DNA of 64,000 nucleotides from Tsukamurella sputi (GTDB lineage Bacteria; Actinomycetota; Actinomycetes; Mycobacteriales; Mycobacteriaceae): NCBI RefSeq assembly GCF_007858445.1, contig NZ_VIGV01000001.1:930001-994000 (forward strand), read 5' to 3'. This document shows positions 42,314 to 51,524 of the stretch, piece after piece. Within the stretch, counting starts at the first letter, position 1. Every line of letters starts with the position of its first letter. The notes under the pieces were generated by a model. That model was given only the letters and a program-made list of their open reading frames with translations. It ran no database searches and was not told the DNA's origin. The translations under genes were made by a program, and so were the position numbers.

Positions 42314-43252
42314 GTGACTTCCGTGCTGGCCGGCTTCGCCGTGATCGCGATCATCATCGCGGCGGGCTGGCTTCTGGGCCGGCTCGGTGTGCTGGGCGAG
42401 GCGCCGGAGAAGCAGCTCTCGCTGCTCGTCTTCTACCTGCTCACGCCCGCCCTCCTGCTGCACGCGCTGGCCACCACCGACGTCACGGTGCTGTTCAGCT
42501 CGCGGCTCGCGGTCAGCGCCGGGTCGGCACTGGCCATCGCGGCCGTCTACTACGTGATCGTCCGCGTCTTCTGGCGGCGCACCATGGGCGATGCGACCAT
42601 CGGTGCGCTCGCGTCCAGCTACGTGAACTCGTCGAACCTCGGCATCCCCATCGCCGTCTTCGTGCTGCACGACACCTCGTACGTGGCGCCGCTACTGCTG
42701 TTCCAGATCCTCATCTTCTCGACGATCGCGCTCACCATGCTGGACATCGCCGAGTCCCGCGACCGGCCCGGACCGTCCCAGCCCCTGTGGCGGACCGTCG
42801 TCACACCGCTGCTCAACCCCATCGTGGTGGGCGCGCTCATCGGCCTCGCGATCTCCCTCACCCGCTGGCACCCGCCGGACTGGCTGATGAGTCCGGTGAA
42901 ACTGCTCGGCGACGCCTCCGTGCCGATGGCGCTGCTCGTCTTCGGGCTGTCGCTCGGCGGCGTGCGGGTGATGCAGAAGGGCGAGGCGCCCCGTCGGGAC
43001 ATCGCGCTCGCGACCGTGCTCAAGATGATCGCAATGCCGGTGCTGGCCTGGGCGATGTCGCGGTTCCTGTTCGGCCAGACGGGGCACGCCCTCTTCGCGC
43101 AGACGGTGACCGCCGCGCTCCCGACGGCACAGAACGTGCTGGTCTACGGCCTGCGGTACAACCGCGGCGTGATCCTCGCGAGGGATTCCGGCCTTATCAC
43201 AACGGCGCTGTCGATCCCGGCGATCATGCTGATCGCGTTCCTTCTCACCTGA
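42314..43252 (+). CDS. AEC family transporter (auxin efflux carrier type)
   Basis: The 312-residue protein has about ten membrane helices in two five-helix halves, each with a proline- and glycine-rich crossover: SYVNSSNLGIPIAVF and TAALPTAQNVLVYGLRY. Bacterial AEC proteins export or exchange small carboxylates and amino acids; the substrate is unknown. The GTG at 42314 (VTSVLAGFAVIAIIIAAGWLLG) matches where the first helix begins. Confidence 0.88.
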   Translation: MTSVLAGFAVIAIIIAAGWLLGRLGVLGEAPEKQLSLLVFYLLTPALLLHALATTDVTVLFSSRLAVSAGSALAIAAVYYVIVRVFWRRTMGDATIGALASSYVNSSNLGIPIAVFVLHDTSYVAPLLLFQILIFSTIALTMLDIAESRDRPGPSQPLWRTVVTPLLNPIVVGALIGLAISLTRWHPPDWLMSPVKLLGDASVPMALLVFGLSLGGVRVMQKGEAPRRDIALATVLKMIAMPVLAWAMSRFLFGQTGHALFAQTVTAALPTAQNVLVYGLRYNRGVILARDSGLITTALSIPAIMLIAFLLT

Positions 43253-43389
43253 TGATTGTGACGAACGACCCGGTCACATTACGCGTGTGACGTCCGTTTC
43301 GGCTTGGGTTCCCGAAACTACTCATGGGTTAATGAAGCCACGAGTGGCGCGCTGAACGGCGCGCCGCGAACCGAACCCAGGAGAGACCC

Positions 43390-44427
43390 ATGGCTCAGAC
43401 CGCCGCACAGCGCGCCGTCGAGGTGTTCGTCTCTGCCGTCGAGGCCCGCGGGGGCAAGGCAGAGGTGACCACGAAGGGCAGCACCACGCTCGTCACCGTG
43501 ACCGCGAACGGCCGCACCGAGACGCTCCGCGTCAAGGCCACCACCGGCGATTCGTGGCAGGCCCGCAAGAGCGAGGCCGTCGCCAAGGCCCCCGTCACCG
43601 CATGGGCCCTCGTGGACCTGTCCGACGGTGCGCCCATCGCGCTCGCCTCCGCCGCCGACTACGCCGCGCACGTGGCCAAGCTCGCCGCCGGCTGGGAGGG
43701 CAAGAACCCCGGCAAGGCGCTGACCGCCAACACCAACCTCACCGTGACCGCGGACGCCGTGGCCGGTTGGGAGGACGCCTGGGCCGTTCTGGGCCTCGAC
43801 GGTGCCGCCACCCCCGCCGCGAAGCCCGCCGCTGAGAAGCCGGCCGCCACCGCGGCTGCCAAGCCCGCCGCCGCCAAGCCCGCCGCCGCCAAGCCCGCGG
43901 CCGAGAAGGCCGCCCCGGCGAAGAAGGCCCCCGCCAAGAAGGCCACCCCGGCCGCGAAGAAGGCGACGACCGCCACCAAGGCGCCCGCGAAGAAGGCGCC
44001 GGCGAAGTCGGCCGCGAAGCCCGCCGCCTCCAAGGCCACGGCGAAGACCACGGCTGCGAAGGCCACGGCCGCGAAGCCCGCTGCGAAGACCACCGCTGCG
44101 AAGCCGGCCGCCACCAAGGCCGCGGCGAAGCCGGCGGCGAGCAAGCCGGCCGCGAAGAAGGCGCCGGTCAAGGCCTCGGAGGCCAAGATCACCCCGATCG
44201 CCGCGCAGAAGGACGCCGCCTCGAAGAGCAAGGCTCCGGCCTCCATCGACGCGAAGTCCTCGAAGCCCGCCGCGAAGACCGAGACCAAGGCCGCGCCGAA
44301 GGCGAAGGCGGACGTGAAGGCGGAGGCACCGTCGAAGGACGTGGCGAAGTCCGCGCCGAAGAAGGGCCAGCCGTCGGGCATCGCGCTGCTGCTCAAGCGC
44401 CTCCCCGTGGTCGGCCGCCTGCTCTGA
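43390..44427 (+). CDS. Protein with N-terminal globular domain and histone-H1-like Ala/Lys/Pro tail
   Basis: The 345-residue protein has a globular domain of about 135 residues (RAVEVFVSAVEARGGKAEVTTKG...ETLRVKATTGDSW...APVTAWALVDLSDGAPIALASAADYAAHV), and a tail (residues 138-325) made of AKKAPAKKA- and AAKPAA-type repeats, ending in a hydrophobic GIALLLKRLPVVGRLL. The tail is like those of histone H1 and the mycobacterial nucleoid proteins HupB and Lsr2-associated proteins, so nucleic-acid binding is likely. The N-domain resembles a restriction-endonuclease-like fold with LRVK as a possible ExK remnant; this is weak. Spacing to the upstream gene is 137 nt. A terminator follows. Confidence 0.7.
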   Translation: MAQTAAQRAVEVFVSAVEARGGKAEVTTKGSTTLVTVTANGRTETLRVKATTGDSWQARKSEAVAKAPVTAWALVDLSDGAPIALASAADYAAHVAKLAAGWEGKNPGKALTANTNLTVTADAVAGWEDAWAVLGLDGAATPAAKPAAEKPAATAAAKPAAAKPAAAKPAAEKAAPAKKAPAKKATPAAKKATTATKAPAKKAPAKSAAKPAASKATAKTTAAKATAAKPAAKTTAAKPAATKAAAKPAASKPAAKKAPVKASEAKITPIAAQKDAASKSKAPASIDAKSSKPAAKTETKAAPKAKADVKAEAPSKDVAKSAPKKGQPSGIALLLKRLPVVGRLL

Positions 44428-44456
44428 CGCAGCGCTCCGAGCTCCCCCAACGGAAA

Positions 44457-44489
44457 CGCCGTCCCCAGGTCCACGACCTGGGGACGGCG
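44457..44489 (+). terminator. Rho-independent terminator
   Basis: CGCCGTCCCCAGGTC pairs perfectly with GACCTGGGGACGGCG around CAC, a 15-bp stem, followed by TCGTTTCG. It lies 29 nt after the H1-like gene. Confidence 0.88.
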
Positions 44490-44574
44490 TCGTTTCGGGG
44501 CGCTGTGCACCCCCGCCGCCATCGCCCGGCTTTCCGAGCGCGCCGGGCCGCCGCGATCCCCTAGAGTCGGGGGC

Positions 44575-45177
44575 ATGTCCGACGAGTTGGAACCCCTGCG
44601 CCGCGACGTCCTCCGAGCGTCCGATCATGACCGCAATCGCGTCGTCGAGATGCTCTCCGAGGCCCTGGGCCTCGGCCAGTTGACGCTCCCCGAGTACGAG
44701 GAGCGCTCGCAGCATGCGGTGGCGGCCCGCACCTTCGCCGATCTCGACCGCCTCGTCGTGGACCTGCCGGCCGTGCAGAACCTTCCTGCGACGTCCGCGC
44801 CCGCCTACCGCGCACCGTCGGCCGCCCCCGCGGGGGTTCCGCGAATGGGCGAGACGAAGTGGGCCGTGATGTCCGAGACCAAGGTGCGCGGACCGATCGC
44901 CGTGGGCCCCGAGCACACCGCCACCGCCTTCTGGGGCGGCGTGACCCTGGACCTGCGCGAGGCCACCTTCCTCGTCGGCGACGTGACGCTGAACGCCTAC
45001 GCGGTGATGGGCGGCGTGAAGATCATCCTGTCGCGCGGCGCCAACGTGCACGTCGAGGGTGTCGGCGTGATGGGTGCCTTCGAGCACAAGAACCCGCAGA
45101 CGGGCGACCCCACCGGCCCACGGATCGTGGTGAAGGGCTTCGCCTTCTGGGGTGGCGTCGAGGTCGACATCCGGTAG
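44575..45177 (+). CDS. DUF1707 SHOCT-like protein with LiaF-type C-terminal domain
   Basis: The 200-residue protein starts with DUF1707 (LRASDHDRNRVVEMLSEALGLGQLTLPEYEERSQHAVAARTFADLDRLVVDLP) and, after a Pro/Ala linker, has a beta-rich domain with ATAFWGGVTLDLREA and GFAFWGGVEVDIR, as in LiaF/DUF2154 cell-wall-active proteins. It has no membrane helix. A role in envelope stress sensing is possible by analogy with LiaF only. Its stop abuts the convergent VWA gene with no gap. Confidence 0.87.
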   Translation: MSDELEPLRRDVLRASDHDRNRVVEMLSEALGLGQLTLPEYEERSQHAVAARTFADLDRLVVDLPAVQNLPATSAPAYRAPSAAPAGVPRMGETKWAVMSETKVRGPIAVGPEHTATAFWGGVTLDLREATFLVGDVTLNAYAVMGGVKIILSRGANVHVEGVGVMGAFEHKNPQTGDPTGPRIVVKGFAFWGGVEVDIR

Positions 45178-47175
45178 TCACCGCCGCTTGCGGCTGCCCA
45201 GATAATCGCTGACCACGGCCGCGCCGAGACCATCCAGGTCCGGCGAGACCAACCGCCCGCCCACGCGGCGCACCACCGCGGTGAGGAACCGGGTGAGACC
45301 GGGGTCGTCGCCCAGCTGGAAGACCGTGATCTGCGCGCCCTGCGCCGCAACGGCATCCAGGCCGCGCACGGTCATCGCCAGCGTCCGCGGGTGCGGCGGA
45401 TAGTCGAAGAAGGGCTCGCCGTTGCGCTCGAGATGCGCGGTGGGCTCGCCGTCGGTGACGACGAGCAGCACCGGCTGCGAATTCGGATGCGCGCGGTAGT
45501 GCTGCTGTGCCAGGGCGAGAGCGTGGTGCAGGTTGGTGCCCTGCTCGTACACACCGTCCAACCCCGTCAGCTCGCCCACGCTGAGTGTGCGCGCGTACCG
45601 CCCGAAGCTGATGAGCGCCAAGTCGTCCCCGCGGAACCTGGTCGAGATCAGTTGGTGCAGTGCCAGAGCCGTCCGCTTCATCGGCAGCCACCGGCCCTCC
45701 ATCACCATGGAGAAGCTGGTGTCCACGAGCAGCGCGACGGCCGCACGGCTGCGTGCCTCCGTCTCGGTGACCTCGATGTCCTTCGCATCCAGCGTCACCG
45801 GGCCGGTCTCCCCCGAAGCGGCCTGCCGCAGCACGCCGTTGAGCACCGTGCGGGTGGCGTCCCAGGGCTCGGTGTCGCCGAAGCGCCACTCCCGGCTGGC
45901 ACCCTTGGCCTCGCCCGTGGCGCCGGCCCGGGCGGTGTTGCGCTCGCCGCCGCGCGCCGTCAGGCGGTCCGCGACGTCCCGCAGGATCGACTGGCCCAGC
46001 TGCCGGATCGCCTTGGGCGAGAGCCGGAGCGCACCGTCGGGATCGCGCGAGAAGTACCCCTGATCGCGCAGCGCCTTCTCCAGCTCGGCGAGCGTCCGCG
46101 CGTCCGCGACGGCCTCATCGCCGAGCTGTCGCTGCAGCGCGTCGAGGTCGATGTCGTCGAGCGAGGCGCCGTTGTGCTGCTGACTGAGCTGCTCGGCGAG
46201 GGACTCCAGATCGGCGATGTCCTGCATCGCCTGCGTGGCGTCGCCGAGGCCCATGCCCTCGCCGCCCTCGAACTCCTGGCTGCCGTACCAGTCCTCGCCG
46301 GGCCTGGCGTCCATGAGCTTGCCCGTGAGGTCGCTCAGCGCCTGAGAGAGCTGCGGCGAGCCGAAGGCCGCCTGTGACAGCTCCTCCAGCTCGGCCCGCT
46401 GCTCCGGGGTGAGGCTGTTGTAGAGCCGCTGCGCCGCCGCGGACCGCCGGGCGAGCGCATCGATCAGCTCCTCGATGTTCCGCGGATTCTCCGGGAAGTA
46501 CTGGCCGTGCTCGGCCATGAAGTCCTCGAAGTCGTCCTGTGTGGCCTCACCGGCGTTGTGCTTGTCCAGCAGGGCGTTCAGATCGTCGAGCATCTTCTGG
46601 ATCGCCGCGCGGTCCTCGTCGGTGGCGCCCTCGAGGGCCTGCTTGATCCCGGCGAACTGCTGGTCCAGCAGCTCGCGTCCGAGCAGATCGCGGATCTCCT
46701 CGTACTTCTGCGCGGCCTCGGGCGAGCGCCACTGGTAGTCGCCCAGCTCGCGCACGGCCTGCGCCGCCGACGGCGGTAGGTTCGAGATCCGCATCTCCTG
46801 GAACCGGGCATCGTCGTCCAGCGCCCGCGCGAGCTCCTTGCGCTCCGCGAGCACGGCCTCGTCGAGCAGCTTCTGCACGTCCTCGAAAGTCTTCCCGAGG
46901 TTGTTGCGCTGCAACAGCTCCTGTCGCCGGCGGTTCGCCAGTTCCGCCAGCTTGTCGAGGCCCCGGCGGTTCTCGCCACCGCGGCGCAGGTACTCCTGCA
47001 GCGCGCGACGCGGGGAGACGCCGCTCATCACGTCGCGGCCGATCTCGTCGAGCGCGTCCCGCAGGTCCACCGGCGGGGCCAGCGGATCGGGCCCGCCGGT
47101 GTAGCGGCGGTACCGGGCCAGATGCCCGCGCCGTCCCGTCCGGTCGCGCTCCCTGCGCGAGAACCTATCCGCCAT
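45178..47175 (-). CDS. VWA domain protein (CoxE/Mg-chelatase-type, Rv0959 homologue)
   Basis: The 665-residue protein has a long helical N-terminal part with many acidic residues and a C-terminal von Willebrand A domain. The MIDAS residues are DTSFS in VALLVDTSFSMVMEGRW, Thr in YEQGTNLHHAL and Asp in LLVVTDGEPTAHL. MoxR ATPases pair with such VWA proteins to insert metals or remodel proteins. Its ATG at 47175 overlaps the ATPase gene by 11 nt. M. tuberculosis Rv0958-Rv0959 have the same order; the substrate is unknown. Confidence 0.85.
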   Translation of the reverse strand: MADRFSRRERDRTGRRGHLARYRRYTGGPDPLAPPVDLRDALDEIGRDVMSGVSPRRALQEYLRRGGENRRGLDKLAELANRRRQELLQRNNLGKTFEDVQKLLDEAVLAERKELARALDDDARFQEMRISNLPPSAAQAVRELGDYQWRSPEAAQKYEEIRDLLGRELLDQQFAGIKQALEGATDEDRAAIQKMLDDLNALLDKHNAGEATQDDFEDFMAEHGQYFPENPRNIEELIDALARRSAAAQRLYNSLTPEQRAELEELSQAAFGSPQLSQALSDLTGKLMDARPGEDWYGSQEFEGGEGMGLGDATQAMQDIADLESLAEQLSQQHNGASLDDIDLDALQRQLGDEAVADARTLAELEKALRDQGYFSRDPDGALRLSPKAIRQLGQSILRDVADRLTARGGERNTARAGATGEAKGASREWRFGDTEPWDATRTVLNGVLRQAASGETGPVTLDAKDIEVTETEARSRAAVALLVDTSFSMVMEGRWLPMKRTALALHQLISTRFRGDDLALISFGRYARTLSVGELTGLDGVYEQGTNLHHALALAQQHYRAHPNSQPVLLVVTDGEPTAHLERNGEPFFDYPPHPRTLAMTVRGLDAVAAQGAQITVFQLGDDPGLTRFLTAVVRRVGGRLVSPDLDGLGAAVVSDYLGSRKRR

Positions 47176-48580
47176 AAACGGTCTGGCCCTCGTCGTCGGA
47201 CTCCTTGCCGATCCGCCGCGCCAGGTACAGGCCCTCCAGCGCGAACTCGGCGGCAGCGGCCCGCTCGCCGGGCTCGTCGGCGTCGAGCCGCCGGTAAACC
47301 TCGGCGAGCACCGGCACCTCGGGCAGGTTCTCCAGCAGCTCGGCGGCCGTCACGTCGTCGCCGGTGACGATGGGCCCGCCGGCCTCGATGGCCTCCACCA
47401 GCGGCCCCAGGTCGACGCCCAGCAGGTACTCGCCGATCGTCGCGGCGGTGGCGCGACGCAGCAGGTGCACGAGCGTCGCGATCTCGCGGCCCTCCTCGCC
47501 GGCCTCGAACTCGACCTTGCCGCGCAGCACGTCGGGCACCGTCATCAGGTCGACGGGGCGCGCGACGGGCAGTTCCTCGCCGCCCACGGCCGCGCGGTGC
47601 AGCGCAGCCGCCGCGATCGTCTCCTGCGCGGCGATGGCGAACCGGGCGGAGACGCCGGACCGCTGGTCCACGGCGGGCGATTCGCGCAGCTCGCGGGTGA
47701 ACCGGGCCAGCACCTCGGTGAGGTACTGCGGCACGGAGGCCACCACGTCGGCCTCCTGCTCGATGACGGCGACCTCGTCCTCGAGTTCGAGCGGGTAGTG
47801 CGTGCGGATCTCGGCGCCGAAGCGGTCCTTGAGCGGCGTGATGATGCGGCCGCGGTTGGTGTAGTCCTCGGGGTTCGCGCTGGCCAGCAGCAGCACGTCG
47901 AGCGGCAGGCGCAGCGTGTAGCCGCGCACCTGGATGTCGCGCTCCTCCATCACGTTGAGCATCGCGACCTGGATCCGCTCCGCCAGGTCGGGCAGCTCGT
48001 TGACGGCGACGATGCCGCGGTGCGCCCGCGGGATGAGGCCGAAGTGGATCGTCTCCGGGTCGCCGAGGCTGCGCCCCTGCGCCACCTTGACGGGGTCCAC
48101 GTCGCCGACCAGATCACCGACGGAGGTGTCCGGCGTCGCCAGCTTCTCCGAGTAACGCTCGTCCCGGTGACGCCACGCGACGGGCAGGTCGTCACCCAGC
48201 TCCTGGGCCCGTCGGATCGAGGCGGGGGTGATCGGGTGGTACGGGTGCTCGCCGAGCTCGGCACCGTCGATCACAGGGGTCCACTCGTCGAGCAGCCCGA
48301 CGATGGTGCGGATCAGGCGGGTCTTGCCCTGCCCGCGCTCGCCGAGCAGCACCACGTCGTGGCCGGCCAGCAGGGCGCGCTCGAGCTGCGGGATGACGGT
48401 GTCGTCGAAGCCCTGGATCCCGTCCCACGGGTCGGTGTCGTTGCGCAGCGCGGCGAGCAGGTTGCCCCGGAGCTCGTCCTTGATCCCGCGGTAGAGGTGG
48501 CCGGAGGCCTTGAGTTCGCCGAGCGTCGCGGGGAGCTCGGCGGGCGGATCGGTGCGTACATCAGCGCGTGCGGTGCTCAC
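47165..48580 (-). CDS. MoxR/ChlI-type AAA+ ATPase (Rv0958 homologue)
   Basis: The 471-residue protein has Walker A VVLLGERGQGKTRLIRT, a Walker B in which the usual DE reads NE (GIVAVNELPDLAERIQ), sensor 1 LLLASANPEDYTNRGRI and the ChlI-like insert. It is annotated in M. tuberculosis as a magnesium-chelatase-like protein, but no chlorophyll pathway exists here. GTG 48580 was chosen; a TTG at 48589 is possible. The pair with the VWA protein suggests a chaperone-like complex. Confidence 0.86.
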   Translation of the reverse strand: MSTARADVRTDPPAELPATLGELKASGHLYRGIKDELRGNLLAALRNDTDPWDGIQGFDDTVIPQLERALLAGHDVVLLGERGQGKTRLIRTIVGLLDEWTPVIDGAELGEHPYHPITPASIRRAQELGDDLPVAWRHRDERYSEKLATPDTSVGDLVGDVDPVKVAQGRSLGDPETIHFGLIPRAHRGIVAVNELPDLAERIQVAMLNVMEERDIQVRGYTLRLPLDVLLLASANPEDYTNRGRIITPLKDRFGAEIRTHYPLELEDEVAVIEQEADVVASVPQYLTEVLARFTRELRESPAVDQRSGVSARFAIAAQETIAAAALHRAAVGGEELPVARPVDLMTVPDVLRGKVEFEAGEEGREIATLVHLLRRATAATIGEYLLGVDLGPLVEAIEAGGPIVTGDDVTAAELLENLPEVPVLAEVYRRLDADEPGERAAAAEFALEGLYLARRIGKESDDEGQTVYGG

Positions 48581-48656
48581 GGAAGACAACGCTACGCCGA
48601 TTCGCCGCGCCCGCCCTAGCGAGTACGCCCGCAGCGAAACCGGGAATACCGGTGGG

Positions 48657-49517
48657 CTACCTCTTCTTGCTCCCGGGCAGGACGCCGGCGTCGATCACGG
48701 CCTTGCTGATCGGGCGCATCCGGTCGATGAGGCCGGCCGCGGCGTCGCCGAACGCCGCACCGCTGACGGCGTCGGTGCCCGCCTCGATCTCGTCGTAGAG
48801 CGCCATGCCCTCGGGGGTCAGACGGTGCTCCTCCGGGTCGCCTTCGACCAGGCCGCGCGCGGTGAGCCGGGCGACGGCCTCACCCCACTGCTCCTCGATC
48901 CAGCCGCGGGTGATGCGGAAGAAGCGCCGGCCCATCACGCGGCGACGGATCTCGGGATCGGTGACGTCGGCCTCGTGGAAGACGCCGGCCTCGATGCCCG
49001 TCAGGCCGTGCCGCACGAGCTCGGCGAGGTGGTTGTCGCCGCGCCATTCGCGCAGCACGGAGATGTGGCGCCAGAGCGCGAGCACCGGCGCGTCGGGGAC
49101 GGGAGAGCCACCCCACGCGGCGGCCAGCGCCCGGCCCTCGAGCGGCAGACCGTCGACGACGGTGCCGAAGCCCTGCGCCAGAGCCTCGATCTCCGCGGGG
49201 TCGATGCCCGCGAGGATCGTGCCGTACTGCTCGGCGAGCATGGCGTAGCGGCGGTCGTCGATCTCGGCGAGACCCGCCTGCAGCGCCTGCGACCAGCCGT
49301 TGTCGATCACGGTGGGCGAGAAGTTGTAGAAGGCCGCCGTCACGACCGAGGCGTTCGCCTCACCCATCGGTGCCGCGCGGGCGCCGACGTAGAAGGCGTG
49401 CTGGTCGATCCCGAGATCGCTGCACGCGGCCCGGATGCCGGGGTTGAAGTAGGCGACGACGTGGAAGGGCTCGACGGTCTCGTAGGCGCGACGGGCGAGG
49501 GCGGCTGTCTCCGACAT
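48657..49517 (-). CDS. SCO6745 family helix-turn-helix-like protein
   Basis: The 286-residue protein starts ALARRAYETVEPFHVVAYFNPGIRAA and contains VTAAFYNFSPTVID, VLREWRGDNHLAELV and a C-terminal winged-helix-like part (WIEEQWGEAVARLTARGLVEGDPEEHRLTPEGMALYDEIE). These are features of the SCO6745 family, widespread in actinobacteria and without a known ligand. It is 76 nt from the ATPase gene on the same strand, but transcribed towards it. Confidence 0.8.
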   Translation of the reverse strand: MSETAALARRAYETVEPFHVVAYFNPGIRAACSDLGIDQHAFYVGARAAPMGEANASVVTAAFYNFSPTVIDNGWSQALQAGLAEIDDRRYAMLAEQYGTILAGIDPAEIEALAQGFGTVVDGLPLEGRALAAAWGGSPVPDAPVLALWRHISVLREWRGDNHLAELVRHGLTGIEAGVFHEADVTDPEIRRRVMGRRFFRITRGWIEEQWGEAVARLTARGLVEGDPEEHRLTPEGMALYDEIEAGTDAVSGAAFGDAAAGLIDRMRPISKAVIDAGVLPGSKKR

Positions 49518-49559
49518 GCCCTCACCCTGTCAGGGCGAGCGCCGGATGTCGACGCCGGG

Positions 49560-50024
49560 CTACTTGTAGAAGCCCTCGCGCAGGTTGATGCCGTGCTCGA
49601 CCCAGGCCTTCATCGCGGCGAGCATGCCGGTCCAGCCCATGCAGTTGCCGAAGGCGGCCTTGGCACCGTCATCGGTGGCGGTGAACGCGGATTCGGTGAT
49701 CGTCACCAGCGTGCGCGCGTCGTCGTCGACCGGCGCGAACTCGAAGGTGACGGTGGTATCGGCCCCCGTCGCCGAGTGTTGCGCCGCCCAGCGGATCACG
49801 ATCTTCGAGTGCGGATCCGCCTCGACGACCTGGACTGGGAAGGCGCCGGGGAAGTCGGCGAAGTCCCAGGTGACCTCGGTGTTCGACTCCAGGCGGCCGC
49901 GTGCGCCGCCGGTGGTGAAGTACCGGGAGAGCTGCTCCGGATCGGCGACGGCCTCGTAGACCTGTGCAGTGGGGCGCGCCACGTACCCGGAGACGGTGAA
50001 GGTGAGTTCTGTGAGTTCGGACAT
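49560..50024 (-). CDS. SRPBCC (AHSA1-type) protein
   Basis: The 154-residue protein has the START/SRPBCC pattern: ELTFTVSGYVARPTAQVYEAVADPEQLSRYFTTGGARGRLESNTEVTWDFADFPG and the C-terminal helix NCMGWTGMLAAMKAWVEHG. Such proteins bind hydrophobic ligands or, as AHSA1, act with chaperones. ATG 50024 is 16 nt from the divergent ArsR regulator, an arrangement typical of ArsR-AHSA1 pairs. TAGTTT 6 nt before the ATG and the lack of a ribosome-binding site suggest a leaderless mRNA. Confidence 0.88.
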   Translation of the reverse strand: MSELTELTFTVSGYVARPTAQVYEAVADPEQLSRYFTTGGARGRLESNTEVTWDFADFPGAFPVQVVEADPHSKIVIRWAAQHSATGADTTVTFEFAPVDDDARTLVTITESAFTATDDGAKAAFGNCMGWTGMLAAMKAWVEHGINLREGFYK

Positions 50025-50040
50025 GTGATAAAACTACAAC

Positions 50041-50403
50041 ATGTCTGACAGTGACCGCAAGGGCGACGTCGAACCGGCGGGATCGGCAGCACCCGACGAC
50101 GATGCCGACGACCTGGTCTTCAAGGCCCTCGCGAACGGCACACGGCGGCGCATGCTCGACGTGCTCAAGGAGTCGCCCCGCACCACCGGCGACCTGTGCG
50201 ATCACTTTCCCGACCTCGACCGCACCACCGTGCTGCAGCACCTGCGCGTCCTCGAGCGTGCGGAGCTGGTGATCGGCCGCAAGGTCGGCCGCGAGCGTCA
50301 CCTCACCCTGGCGCCCGTCCCCATCAAGCGCATCCACGATCGCTGGATCGGCGAGTACGCCCGCGCCGCCGTCTCCCTCCTCGACGACCTCACCCGCGGC
50401 TGA
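50041..50403 (+). CDS. ArsR family winged-helix regulator
   Basis: The 120-residue protein has the ArsR fold: DDLVFKALANGTRRRMLDVLKESPRTTGDLCDHFPDLDRTTVLQHLRVLERAELVIGRKVGRERHLTLAPVPIKRIHDRW. There are no metal-binding Cys pairs, so it is the type that pairs with SRPBCC proteins rather than a metal sensor. The gap of 16 nt to the divergent gene is flanked by a CATGT...ACATG dyad (50022-50043). It probably represses both genes. Confidence 0.9.
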   Translation: MSDSDRKGDVEPAGSAAPDDDADDLVFKALANGTRRRMLDVLKESPRTTGDLCDHFPDLDRTTVLQHLRVLERAELVIGRKVGRERHLTLAPVPIKRIHDRWIGEYARAAVSLLDDLTRG

Positions 50404-50469
50404 GCAGCCGCTCGCTACGCCGCTGTGCGTGCGGTCGGCTTCGCACCGATAGAGCAGAAAACCGACCAC

Positions 50470-51369
50470 TCACGCAGCCAGGTCCCCGATCATCTCGGCG
50501 ACTGCGGTAATCACCGCCTCCGGGTCCTCCGTCAGGTGGTGCCAGGAGTAGTTCAGCACCGACCATCCCGCCGACGTCAACGCGTTCGACTTGTTCTGAT
50601 CGCTCATCCACCGCTTGCGCGAGCGGTGGAAGGCCCAGCCATTGATCTCCACGGCGAGCCGACACTGCGGGAATGCGAAGTCGATGGCATAGCCGTGGAA
50701 CGGCATTTGCGGGTGCCAACCGGTGATTCCGTGCAGGGTCAGTAACTCCGCGAACAGCCGCTCGGCCTCGGACTCAGTGTCGCCTGAGGCCACGTCGAAG
50801 ATCTTCCGCGCCTCCCCCATTCCCCGAGCGCGCAGGTTCCGCTCGATTGCGGCCGCCATGCCGTCGACGGTCACCGCGCCTGTCTGCAGGGCGCGGTCCA
50901 TCTCCCGTGCGTCGCACACCTCCAACACTGTGAGAGGCTTCGCAGTGACCGCGAGCCCGTCGACACTGTCCAGGTCGAGCGGGTCCAGATTCCTCCGGCG
51001 GGTGTCGAGCGGGTAACCGGTGGCCTGGCGCACTCTTCGTCCCCGCGGCACGGTGGCCGTCACCCGCTCGGGCACCGCCTCGGTCAAGCCGTGCCAGTAC
51101 AGAGCGGCCCAGCCGTCCGCGGCACCTCCGGAGATCAAGACTGGAATCCGCACACCGACCCGGTCCGAATGCGGATGGAGCGCCGACCGGTAGATGCCGC
51201 ACCCGACGCGACGCAGCTCTTTCGAGTCCACCCGGGAGGCGATCATCCGGTCCGTCACGCCGGCCGCACGCAGCTGCGCAAGCGTCGCCACTCCGTCGTT
51301 ATCCGCGAAGAGATCCGCCGCGTCACTCCACATGTCAATTAGACGCACCAGCCCAGCGGCCGGTTCCAT
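50470..51369 (-). CDS. AbiEi-like/DUF559-type protein of unknown function
   Basis: The 299-residue protein starts with a winged-helix-like part (DLFADNDGVATLAQLRAAGVTDRMIASRVDSKELRRVGCGIYRS) and ends in a DUF559/Vsr-like domain (YAIDFAFPQCRLAVEINGWAFHRSRKRWMSDQNKSNALTSAGWSVLNYSWHHL). It is a distant relative of the gene at 37535-38461. ATG 51333 (MWSDAADLF) is where homologues probably begin, ATG 51369 is an upstream alternative. No partner gene is visible. Base composition and position suggest an accessory gene. Confidence 0.7.
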   Translation of the reverse strand: MEPAAGLVRLIDMWSDAADLFADNDGVATLAQLRAAGVTDRMIASRVDSKELRRVGCGIYRSALHPHSDRVGVRIPVLISGGAADGWAALYWHGLTEAVPERVTATVPRGRRVRQATGYPLDTRRRNLDPLDLDSVDGLAVTAKPLTVLEVCDAREMDRALQTGAVTVDGMAAAIERNLRARGMGEARKIFDVASGDTESEAERLFAELLTLHGITGWHPQMPFHGYAIDFAFPQCRLAVEINGWAFHRSRKRWMSDQNKSNALTSAGWSVLNYSWHHLTEDPEAVITAVAEMIGDLAA

Positions 51370-51524
51370 ACGGCGCTCAATGTGGTCGTTTCCGCACCGG
51401 AATTGTAGGAAACCGACCCCACTCGCCGAACTGCCGCGTCTCTTGACCAAACCCTCCGCAGACACCGCGTAATCGAACTCGCAAAACGCCGCACGCAGCC
51501 GGTCCTCGATGCCAGAATCCGCGA

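Noticed and set aside
43318-45087. 589-codon minus-strand open frame opposite the Ala/Lys-rich protein
   Set aside because: It is a Gly/Arg/Leu-rich mirror of the Lys/Ala codons. The plus-strand gene has a sensible globular domain and a terminator.
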